From: Neocallimastix lanati (nom. inval.)
Lineage: Eukaryota > Neocallimastigomycota > Neocallimastigomycetes > Neocallimastigales > Neocallimastigaceae
Assembly: GCA_016946835.1 (NCBI GenBank)
Contig: JACVTC010000009.1
Coordinates: forward strand, 1,405,001 to 1,441,000
Reading direction: 5' to 3'
Length of the DNA: 36,000 nucleotides
Shown here: positions 12,806 to 21,800 of the stretch, one piece after another
Numbering within the stretch: position 1 is the stretch's first letter
Layout of the letters: each line of letters opens with the position of its first letter
The notes under the pieces: model-generated
The model's database searches: none
Told to the model about the DNA's origin: nothing
What the model saw: the letters and a program-made list of their open reading frames with translations, nothing else
Translations under genes and position numbers: made by a program

Positions 12806-13060
12806 ACATTGAAAAATAAAATAAAAATAAATAAACATTTTATTTTTTAATGCTTAAAAAATAAAATAAAAATAAGAAATAAGAAAACTTTTTTTTTAAA
12901 CATTGAAAAATAAAATAAAAATAAATAAACATTTTATTTTTTAAGCATCAAAAAATAAAAAAAAAAAAAAAAAATAAGAAATAAGAAAACTTCTTTTTTA
13001 AACATTAAAAAATAAAATAAAAATAAATAAAAATTTATTTTTTAAGCATTAAAAAATAAA
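12806..13060. repeat. ~94-102 bp imperfect tandem repeat, three copies
   Basis: Units start ACATTGAAAAATAAAATAAA at 12806 and 12900, with a diverged copy at about 13002. Each continues with an ACATTTTATTTTTTAAGCAT-like segment and an AAATAAGAAAACTT segment. It lies inside the candidate transposon, upstream of the FLYWCH ORF. Confidence 0.8.
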
Positions 13061-13283
13061 AAAAATAAAGTAAAACAAAAAAAATAAAAAATAAAAATAA
13101 AAATAAATAAATAAAATAGTAAATAAAGAAATAATAAATAATTAATAATTAAATAATTATTTAAATAATTATATAATTAATTAAAAAAAGGTTTATTATT
13201 TTAAATATTAAAAAAAAAAAAAAGTTTCAAAGCATTTAAAAGTATATTTATTAAAATATTTTATTGAAAAATTTTAATTATTA

Positions 13284-13766
13284 ATGGAAGACAATATAGA
13301 AATTGAAATAAGTGAAACAAATCGAGGAAATGAACAAATTATTATTAATAAAAAACACAAATTTAATTTTTCATTTCAAAGGAAAGATAAATCAAAAATT
13401 TATAGATGCACTGAATATAAGACTTTAAATAAATGTAAATCTTTAATTATTTTAAATGATAAAAAGGAGGTTTTAAAATATGAAAGTTTACATAACCATC
13501 TCGAAAAAGAAATTGATGTGTCTATATCAGTAGCAAAGCATAAAATTAAGGAAGAAATTAAGAAAAATTCAATTCCTATGGATATAAAACCTAAACATAT
13601 ATTTAATGCCGTTTCTCAAGAAATGGGACTTATATGTCCCGAATATAGTACAATTAGATCCCAAATAATAAGAAATATAAATAAACAATTTCCTCCAAAC
13701 ATAAAAGGTTTTGATGATATTCCCATTGAATCAATATCAATATTATATAATTATAAATTTTATTAA
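13284..13766 (+). pseudogene. truncated FLYWCH-type zinc-finger protein (MULE-associated)
   Basis: A 160-codon ORF. Residues 24-75 form a FLYWCH/WRKY-GCM1-like zinc finger: an aromatic-rich strand (FNFSF), IYRC with Cys42, Cys51, and then H70-N-H72, giving C-x8-C-x18-H-x-H. Residues 80-145 (KHKIKEEIKK...IRSQIIRNINKQFPP) match the region that normally leads into a MULE transposase domain. That domain is absent. The frame runs into a 38-bp minisatellite whose first copy supplies the last residues and the TAA stop, so the gene is probably broken by repeat growth or deletion. The finger would bind DNA, perhaps the element's own termini. An intact host FLYWCH protein is a less likely alternative. 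Confidence 0.7.
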
Positions 13767-13928
13767 TATCAATATCAATATTATATAATTATAAATTTTA
13801 TTAATATCAATATCAATATTATATAATTATAAATTTTATTAATATCAATATCAATATTATATAATTATAAATTTTATTAATATCAATATCAATATTATAT
13901 AATTATAAATTTTATTAATATCAATATA
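13730..13928. repeat. 38-bp minisatellite, about five copies
   Basis: The unit contains ATCAATATCAATATTATATA followed by ATTATAAATTTTATTA. Copies look identical except the partial last one. The first copy overlaps the 3' end and stop codon of the FLYWCH ORF. The unit length is not a multiple of three, so expansion does not extend the frame. Confidence 0.93.
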
Positions 13929-14304
13929 CTTTTCAAAATTAATTAAGGTATTAAAAATATATTGTTATTATTATATTTTAATAATAATTGATTCACATTG
14001 ATCAAACATTATAAATATTACTATGCAAATAATTAATTATTTTAATAGGATCAATTATTCAACTCTTATTGTTTTAATTTTTAATTCTTATATCATTTAA
14101 ATTAATATATATATATATATCGTTTATGAAAATATGAATTATAAATAATTAAAATCATTTACTTTTCATTTAAATTTTTTTATTTACTATAATAAAATAT
14201 AATAATTAAAAGACAAACGTTATTATAACTAATTTTTTTTTTTTTTAGAAAAATAAATGAAAAAAATTAAAATATATAAGATTCCTATATATATAAAATA
14301 ATTA

Positions 14305-15150
14305 TTATATTTTATTTTATTATATATTTTTTTTATTTTATTTTATTTTATTGTATTTTATTTTATTATATTTTTTTTTTATTTTATTTTATTTTATTTT
14401 ATTTTATTTTATTTTATTTTATTTCATTTTATTTTATTTTATTTTATTTTATTTTATTTTATTTTATTTTATTCAATCTGTACTTTATATTCATATTCTA
14501 CTATTTATTTTATTTTATTTTATATTTATATTTCAACTATTTATTTTATTTTATTTTATTCAATCTGTACTTATATTTATGTTTCTACTATTCATTTTAT
14601 TTTATTTTATTTTATTTTATAATATTTTATTTTATTTTATTTTATTTTATTTTATAATATTTTATTTTATTTTATTTTATTTTATTTTATTTTATATTTA
14701 TATTTCAACTATTTATTTTATTTTATTTTATTCAATCTGTACTTATATTTATGTTTCTACTATTCATTTTATTTTATTTTATTTTATTTTATTTTATTTT
14801 ATTTTATAATATTTTATTTTATTTTATTTTATTTTTTATTTATATTTCAACTATTTATTTTATTTTATTTTATTCAATCTGTACTTATATTTATGTTTCT
14901 ACTATTCATTTTATTTTATTTTATTTTATTTTATTTTATTTTATTTTATTTTATTTTATTTTATTTTATTTTATTTTATTTTATTCAATCTGTACTTTAT
15001 ATTCATATTCTACTATTTATTTTATTTTATTTTATTTTATTTTATTTTATTTTATTTTATTTTATTTTATTTTATTCAATCTGTACTTTATATTCATATT
15101 CTACTATTTATTTTATTTTATTATATTTTATTTTATTCAATCTGCATTTT
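14305..15150. repeat. TATTT pentanucleotide array 2 with punctuating units
   Basis: (TTTTA)n interrupted at least six times by CAATCTGTACTT(T)ATATT and a TCTACTATT(T/C)ATT module, the same punctuation as array 1. Long open frames run through it on the plus strand (FILFY repeats), but these are purely the repeat translated. The tract ends at TTCAATCTGCATTTTCTG near 15146. Confidence 0.95.
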
Positions 15151-15395
15151 CTGTTGATAATATAAACAAGGTATTAATGTATTAATAATAATTAATAATA
15201 TTTAAAATAAAATAAAAAAAATATAATAATTATTTTATATACGTAGTAATTATATATATATATATATTTATTTAATTTTCTAAAAAAAATTTTTTTAGTC
15301 ATAATAAACGTTTGTCTTAATTATTTTTATTATTATTTAAAAATTTATTTATTCATTTATAATTTATTCATTCATTCATTTATTTATCACATTAT

Positions 15396-15508
15396 AATAC
15401 GCCATGTTTTCAGAAATACAATACAACAAAATACAAATTTATGTAATAAAAATTTTCGAAATGACACACCCCCATTTCGCCATTTTTTTTGAAAACATGT
15501 GGCGTATT
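15396..15508. repeat. nested inverted repeat, AATACGCCATGTTTTCA ends
   Basis: AATACGCCATGTTTTCA at 15396-15412 is inverted at 15490-15508 as TGAAAACATGTGGCGTATT, with a 2-nt indel. It encloses the 43-bp arm. It suggests a small palindromic element or nested insertion at the right end of the transposon. Confidence 0.75.
15421..15463 (-). repeat. right arm of perfect 43-bp inverted repeat
   Basis: Partner of 12424-12466. It is followed by ACACACCCCCATTTCGCC, which inverted resembles the GGGGAGTGTG at the left end, so the similarity extends imperfectly beyond the perfect arms. Confidence 0.93.
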
Positions 15509-15662
15509 AAAAATGTGGCTTTTCGCCAAATTGAAAATTATTAAATAAATAAATAAGTCAATAATAAAATTAAGTATTATTAATATCGAATAAAAACAAT
15601 TTTAAAAAAATTATTTTGAATTAATATTTATTTATTTATTCATTTATTTATATCAATACTCT

Positions 15663-15742
15663 ACTTGTCGAAATGCAACCTGGGGAAATGCAACATTTTA
15701 ATACTACGACACTTGTCGAAATGCAACCTGGGGAAATGCAAC
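15663..15742. repeat. two direct 32-bp sub-terminal repeats
   Basis: Copies at 15663-15694 and 15711-15742 are identical. Each contains CGAAATGCAAC and GGGGAAATGCAAC. Iterated sub-terminal motifs of this kind are common transposase-binding sites; that role here is inference. Confidence 0.9.
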
Positions 15743-15745
15743 TCC

Positions 15746-15755
15746 TAATTGTATG
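15746..15755. repeat. right 10-bp direct repeat (candidate target-site duplication)
   Basis: TAATTGTATG, identical to 12391-12400, just outside the right end of the candidate transposon. Confidence 0.6.
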
Positions 15756-15829
15756 ATTTAATATTAATTAAATAAATTATGAATAATTAATAATTTTATA
15801 ATTGAAGGTTAGATTATGTATTATAATAT

Positions 15830-16329
15830 AGGGGATCGTGCATTTCGCAATCATTCATTTTACAATGTGGCGTATTTTTGTATGTGGTTTTTTTAATAAT
15901 CAAATAAATAATAATCAAATAAATAATAATCAAATAAATAATAATCAAATAAATAATAATCAAATAAATAATAATCAAATAAATAATAATCAAATAAATA
16001 ATAATCAAATAAATAATAATCAAATAAATAATAATCAAATAAATAATAATCAAATAAATAATAAATATTCTTTTTTTATATATATAATTTATTAATATTC
16101 AATTATATAAATAATTTTTTCTAATTCTTTTTAATAGAATATACTATTATTTCTTTTGAAATAGTTATTTAATAATATATTTAATTAAAAAAATATTTTA
16201 TTATTTCTTTTAAAATAATAATTATTTATATATATATATTTATGATTGTATAGAATATCTTAAAAATGTATGGCTTTATTTATATATTTTGTACACCACA
16301 TTACAAAATACAGATAGCGAAATTCCCCT
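15830..16329. mobile_element. 500-bp MITE with terminal inverted repeats
   Basis: The left terminus reads AGGGGA..ATTTCGC..TTTTACAATGTGGCGTA. The right terminus, inverted, reads AGGGGAATTTCGC..TTTTGTAATGTGGTGTA. The two match block by block with small indels. A 7-bp direct repeat ATAATAT flanks both sides (15823-15829 and 16330-16336), although in AT-rich DNA this is weaker evidence. There is no transposase ORF; much of the inside is a 15-bp minisatellite. The termini share ATTTCGC and GTGGCGTA motifs with the 12401-15745 element, suggesting mobilisation by the same transposase family. Confidence 0.75.
15895..16064. repeat. 15-bp minisatellite CAAATAAATAATAAT, about 11 copies
   Basis: Near-perfect tandem copies within the MITE. 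Because the unit is a multiple of three, it is open on both strands (NNNQI and IIIYL repeats), giving false ORFs at 15838-16095 (+) and 15814-16053 (-). Confidence 0.95.
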
Positions 16330-16459
16330 ATAATATAATTATTATTTATTACTTTTAACAATAATTATTAACGTTTTAAAGAACACTTTTAATTTTAAAT
16401 TCTTTGTAACACACTAATATATAATAATAAAATAAAATATATTAGTTTATGCCTTTTTA

Positions 16460-16500
<41 letters not shown>

Positions 16501-17359
16501 CTATTCCACTATTCTTTTTTTTTTTTTTTTTTTTATTTTTTTTTTAATTTCTTTCATGTATTTACATTTTATATTGGTTGTTTATTTTCTATACATTATT
16601 TTCTTCTTAAATAAGAAAATATATATATATATAGATATAAATATATATTATTAAATATAGTACAAATAAATATTATTAAATAGAAAAAAAGAAAGAATAT
16701 TATAATATCAAGTAAAATTAATTTAAATAGAAAAAAAAAAAAAAAAAAAAAAAAAAAGAATATGATTTCTTTTAACTTTAAATGAAATTAACTCTAAAAA
16801 CCAAAAATAATATATTGTGGAATATATTGTGGAATAACATAATATAATATTGGAAATTTTTTATGATCAAAAACGTTTTATTTGTGCCTATGAACAACAA
16901 AAAATTTTTAATTAAAAATGAAATACTAAAATATATACCTATTTTATTATTATTATTATTATTATTCATTATTATTATTATTTATTATTATTATTATTAT
17001 TATTTATTATTATTTTTAATAATTGTTTTATTGTTTGGGTTTTTATATTCTGTATTTTATTTGTATATATAAAATGTTTTCATTTTTTTTTTTTTTATGT
17101 TTTATATTTTAAAGAAATAAATAGATAGATTATTGTTAATTAAATTAATATTAATTTAATTTAATATATATTTTTTTTTTTAAAAAACTTTATTTCCTTA
17201 ATATTTAAATTCTATTATAAATATCCAATCCTAACATAGATATACATATATATTATTAAATGTTAATTTATCGTGATTATTAAATATTTGTTCGATAAAA
17301 AAAGTAAATTTAATGATTCTTATTTCATAAATCATTATTAATAATTTTGGATAAAATAA
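16330..17359. other. intergenic, low complexity
   Basis: Holds a TA run and poly(T) at 16463-16544, poly(A) at 16731-16757 and ATT triplets at 16945-17025. The short open frames on both strands are low-complexity. No gene, RNA or regulatory site was recognised. Confidence 0.6.
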
Positions 17360-17811
17360 TGATATAGAATACAAATAAAAACTTTAATTAATATAAAAAT
17401 TAATTTATTATAAACACATAAATATATTAAAAATTATGTTAATTGTAAATTGGTAAATTATTATAATTGTGGCTAGTGAAAATATCATTAGAATTTAGGA
17501 AATTAATGATAACATAAAAATATGAAATTCATTGTGTATTATTAATAATTTATTATATTAAATAACTTTTATTTTATTTCTAATATTTATTATATTTTAT
17601 AACATTTAATTATGTATATATATTTTATTAAACTTTATATTTTATTATATGAAAACTTTATTATAAATTAGTATAAATGTAAATTATTTTATATTATGTA
17701 ATTGTTAAGTTGTTAATTAACTAATTATTATTACTAAATAAATAAAAATAAATATTAAAAAGAATATAATCGCTTCTCCCAAAAAGTGGAAATTAGAATC
17801 GAGTTATATCA
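17360..17811 (+). repeat. 5' LTR
   Basis: Begins TGATATAG and ends GTTATATCA, so the ends form the inverted pair TGATATA/TATATCA with TG...CA. Length 452. By eye it is identical over its whole length to 23469-23920. Confidence 0.95.
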
Positions 17812-17813
17812 AT

Positions 17814-17831
17814 TGGTGGCGATATCGGTTC
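17814..17831 (+). promoter_or_regulatory. primer-binding site (minus-strand priming)
   Basis: TGGTGGCGATATCGGTTC starts 2 nt after the 5' LTR and opens with TGG, the complement of a tRNA 3' CCA. It does not match the common initiator-Met site TGGTAGC..., and I cannot name the tRNA. It also contains the palindrome GATATC. Confidence 0.7.
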
Positions 17832-17903
17832 TTTTTGAGGAGGAAGGATATATTAAAATAAAGAATATTATTTTTTTTTGATTTTATTGTAATAGTTGGT
17901 TAT

Positions 17904-17955
<52 letters not shown>

Positions 17956-17999
17956 TTTTTGAAGAAATTGAAGTTTAAGAATATTAATTATAAGTTAAA

Positions 18000-18809
18000 A
18001 TGGAAGAATTTATAAAAATGAACATGCTATCTAGCATGCTTCAAAACATTATCCACATCAACGACGAAAACCATGACGTCGAGACGTGGTATATTCAAAT
18101 GAAAGCCTTCAAAGATATGCATAAAATATCTGAAGGCGAAGAGCTTTATAGATACTGTGCTATGACTGTGCAAGGTAAAGGTCTCAGGAGTATCACAGAC
18201 AATATTATCAGAGTCAGTGACACAGAAATTTCTTATCCATGTTTAGAACAAATGAAAGAACATATTCTGAAAGCATACAATATGGACGTATCGCCGGAAG
18301 ATATCATTGACCAGCTTAAAGACATGAAAATTTCAGTCGATGATAATCTCAAGGAATTTAATTTAAAATATTTAGATCTTTATAACAAATTATCCATTTC
18401 AGAAAAATTAGCTATTACTTATAAAGACTACTTGAACTCTATTGAATACAAACATCAAGCGTATAAAGGTGTCTGGTTAGCTGGAAAAATGGAAATTCCA
18501 AAAGCCATGGAAATTGCCGAAAGACATGAAGATTTTGTTATTAAAAATAAACAAAAAATGGAAGTAAAAAGAAAATCTAACCCTAACCCTAATAATCAGA
18601 AAAATTTTAATAGTCAATATAAAACAAAAAATTTTTCTACGAATCCATTGGAGACTAAACCAAAAATTAAAGTTAATGCTTGTTATTGTTGTGGAGATTC
18701 TGGACATTTTAAAGCTGAATGTCCTGAATTCATTAGACAAGAATATTTAAGATATAAAGAATTAGTAGAAAAATTAGATCAAAATAAAAAGGATTCTTTA
18801 AACTTTTAA
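18000..18809 (+). CDS. gag: Gag polyprotein of Ty3/gypsy element
   Basis: A 269-residue structural polyprotein forming the particle that packages element RNA. The first ~190 residues are a helical retrotransposon-gag capsid region (VETWYIQMKAF, LEQMKEHILKAYNM, LKEFNLKYLDLYNKL). Next comes a basic Asn/Lys-rich linker, then one CCHC zinc knuckle at 228-241 (CYCCGDSGHFKAEC, pattern C-x2-C-x4-H-x4-C) for RNA binding. The ATG at 18000 is the first after a ~45-nt poly(A) leader. The stop at 18807 overlaps the pol frame, and the last codons contain a TTTAAAC slippery site. Composition is clearly less AT-rich than the flanks. Confidence 0.93.
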   Translation: MEEFIKMNMLSSMLQNIIHINDENHDVETWYIQMKAFKDMHKISEGEELYRYCAMTVQGKGLRSITDNIIRVSDTEISYPCLEQMKEHILKAYNMDVSPEDIIDQLKDMKISVDDNLKEFNLKYLDLYNKLSISEKLAITYKDYLNSIEYKHQAYKGVWLAGKMEIPKAMEIAERHEDFVIKNKQKMEVKRKSNPNPNNQKNFNSQYKTKNFSTNPLETKPKIKVNACYCCGDSGHFKAECPEFIRQEYLRYKELVEKLDQNKKDSLNF

Positions 18810-18829
18810 ATGAGAGTTCGCGACCTCTC
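18797..18829 (+). promoter_or_regulatory. -1 programmed ribosomal frameshift signal
   Basis: TTTAAAC at 18797-18803 is in the correct register in gag (T TTA AAC), the classical X-XXY-YYZ heptamer. It is followed by 8 nt and then GAGAG (18812-18816), an 8-nt loop TTCGCGAC and CTCTC (18825-18829). The loop TTCG could also pair with CGAA at 18845-18848 as a pseudoknot. Slipping back one base at 18803 enters the pol frame, which is open from 18788. This is the only overlap of the two frames and lies four codons before the gag stop. Confidence 0.8.
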
Positions 18830-21800
18830 GTTAATCAAAACGCTCGAACATTTGTTGTAGACGCTACCAAAAGAAAAAGACTTCCCTTAGAAGATCAAGA
18901 AGAAATTTCAAACAAAAAATTAAATAGTAGACCATCTTCTCCTAACTTATTAAAGGAAATAGATAATAATAATTTGAATTCTGTAAAAGACCATAAAGAA
19001 ATTAATAAAAATAATAATCAAAATTATATTAAAAGTTCCGATAGTGTCTATAAAAATATAAATAATAATAATAAAAACGCGCCTTCAATAAACATTTCAA
19101 ATGCTAAAAATAATAATGATAATATTATGGAAATAAACAAAATAAATTCTAACTCCGAAATTATATCAAATGAAATGTCAGGTGACCATCAAAAGATTTC
19201 TGATTCAAATTTAAATACAAATATAAAGAAGGTTACACAAAGCAAAAAGGTAACGTTTGTTGATGTTCCCCATGGTAATACTAGAGTGGAAAAACATATT
19301 AATATGGTTCAAAAATTAAATATTAAACCATATAACTTAATTGAGGACATTGCGAATACCAAATGTAACATTAATATGGGACAACTTTTAGATTTGGTTC
19401 CTAAAGCACGTAGTGACCTAACCAAAAGCCTTCGAGCAGATAAAGTTAAGTTAGTGAGTTCCATAGATTTTTCGGAGGAGGCCAATAAAACACCTAATAA
19501 GGATGGCATTATTAAAGATGAGGATATTGGACTAGTCAGTTGCAAGGTTGATAATACTTCAGGTAGACTTCTTATTGATTCTGGTAGTAATTTAAATCTA
19601 GTATCTACCTCTTATTTAAATAGTCTTCCAGGTCAATACGAACAAGTGGGATACTGTCGTGGACGTATTTATGAAGCCTTAGGAGATAATACTGTGGCAG
19701 ATACAATAGTTGTTCGTTTAACTTTACATATTAATAATTTTTCTTTTACCGCTAATTTTTGTGTGGTAGAACATGATATTATGTACTTTGATTTGTTAAT
19801 TGGTCTGAAAACTATATTTTCAAATTCTTTATTTATCCACCCCTTATGTGCTACTCTTTGTCGATTCATAGATAAATCTAATTTTGAAACTATTGCGCCT
19901 CTTATTAAAGAACAAGATGATGATATAATTATTTGTTTTCTTAGATGTAAAAGACATGAAAATTTGATAAATACTTTTAGACTTGAAGAATTAAGTGATA
20001 ATGATGAATTCACTCCTACATCAAATTCTTCAAAGAAAAATGATATTTTAAGTCCTAAAGAATACATAAATTCACCACAATTTCATTTATCTTTAGACGA
20101 AGATTGTAAAAGTGATATAGTCAATCTATTAAATTCATATATAGATATAGTGGCTACTTCATCCGATGATTTGACACCTTCAGAATTAGGTCCACATCAT
20201 ATACAACTAGTGGAGGGAGCTAAACCTGTGAAAAGTAAATTTTATAAATTAAATAAGTTTAAATCAGATATTGTTAAAGAAGAAATTCTCAAACTTTGGG
20301 AAAATGGTTTAATTGCTCCTGCTAAATCTTCATGGTCTTCACCTATTGTACTAGCTCGTAAGAAAAACGGAAAATGGCGACTTTGTAGTGACTACAGGAA
20401 AGTTAACGATTTAACTGTCCCAGACGTATACTCGCTTCCAAATATAGAAGAAATATTCGGTAGTCTGGCTGGTGCAATTATTTTCTCCACTCTAGATTTA
20501 TTCTCAGGATATCATCAAATTTTAATGGCTGAGGATTCCATCGATATTACTGGTTTCACTACAAAATTTGGTAATTTCGTATATAAAGTCATGCCATTTG
20601 GTCTCACCGGAGCCCCAGCGACTTTTCAAAGAGAAATGAATTCCATTCTTATAGAACTATTAGGAAAGTCTGTATTCGTTTTTCTTGATGATATTTTAAT
20701 ATTCTCTAAAAGTAAGGAGGAACACTTAACTCACCTTGAACAAGTTTTTAGTATCTTCAGGAAACATAAAGTTAAACTTAATATAGGTAAATGTCACTTC
20801 TTTAAAGAAAAAGTAGAAGTTTTGGGCCATATGGTTACCAAAGACGGTTTAACTACAATGGAAAGTAAGGTTGAGGCTGTTAAAAACTGGAATCGCCCTA
20901 GCAATATCAATGAAGTTCGTTCATTCCTCGGTACTGTTGGTTATTATAGAAAGTTTATTCCAAATTTTTCTAAGCTAGCTGCTCCCTTAACAATTCTTTT
21001 AAGAAAAAATTGTTCTTTCTTTTGGGGGGAAGAACAGCAGTTAGCGTTTGATATTTTAAAATCTGCTTTAATCAACGCTCCGATATTAAGATTCCCGGAC
21101 TACAGTAAACAATTTATAATACGAACTGATGCGTGCGCTGAAGGAATTGGAGGTGTTCTATTACAAAAGGACGAGGATGACGGAGTGGAATATCCTATTC
21201 ATTATGTTAGTAGGACACTAACAAAGGCGGAGAGAAACTACAGCACTACAGACCTAGAAGGCACTGCTGTATATTATTGTGCTGAAAAATTTAAACCCTA
21301 TATTTCTGGAAACATGTATGAAACTTTATTATACATTGATCATAAACCACTGGTGGGATTATTTAAAAACAAAGAACCCAATAATTTGCGTCATATTAGA
21401 TGGTGCATATTAATAAGTATGTTAAAGATAAAAATTTTATATGAACCAGGGAAAAAGAATTCTTTAGCTGATGCTCTATCCAGAATTAAAAGACTAAATG
21501 AGGATATAAACAAAACAGCTCATAAAATAATAAATACTGAACCAGGACAAATGGAAGAAAATAAAAATAAAAATATAGAACAAAATCTAAAAGATAATAT
21601 AGATATAAAAAGCAAAATAGAAGAGATCAATGAATTAGACGAATCTAAAAAGATGGACTGTGATTCAAGAAAAGATAAAAATATTGCGATCAAAGAAAAA
21701 AATTTTTCTATTAAAAAAATTAAAAATTTTTCAGACAAAATTTCAAAAATTTCAAAAATTTCAAAAAATAAAAATATGAGGGAAAATTATGGGTATATAG

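Larger units (their letters stand above)
12401..15745. mobile_element. candidate MULE-like DNA transposon, non-autonomous or decayed
   Basis: A 3.3-kb unit bounded by a 10-bp direct repeat (12391-12400 and 15746-15755). The left end contains ATTTCGCCAGG then TGCATTTCG; the inverted right end contains ATTTCCCCAGG then TGCATTTCG, so the termini are degenerate inverted repeats. Further in, 12424-12466 and 15421-15463 are a perfect 43-bp inverted repeat. Sub-terminal copies of a CGAAATNCAAC motif lie at 12720-12766 and 15663-15742. Inside are a truncated FLYWCH zinc-finger ORF (13284-13766), a 38-bp minisatellite and a TATTT array. No transposase catalytic domain is present. The right end looks composite, with nested palindromic ends at 15396-15508, so the exact boundaries are less certain than the existence of the element. 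Confidence 0.65.

Noticed and set aside
13730-13928. Possible CRISPR-like array (regular 38-bp units)
   Set aside because: Units are contiguous with no unique spacers; it is a minisatellite in a eukaryotic setting.
14351-15185. Long plus-strand open frames rich in F, I, L and Y
   Set aside because: They are translations of the TTTTA array in three frames; the period-5 repeat lacks stops. No protein family resembles them.
15814-16095. Overlapping ORFs on both strands (IIIYL and NNNQI repeats)
   Set aside because: Produced by a 15-bp minisatellite whose length is a multiple of three.
16778-17072. Opposed small ORFs near 16.8-17.1 kb
   Set aside because: Low-complexity and mutually overlapping; hydrophobic stretches come from ATT triplets.
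18578-18592. Telomere-like CTAACCCTAACCCTAA in gag
   Set aside because: It encodes SNPNPN in the intact Gag linker and has only two units; it is a coding coincidence, not a telomere relic.
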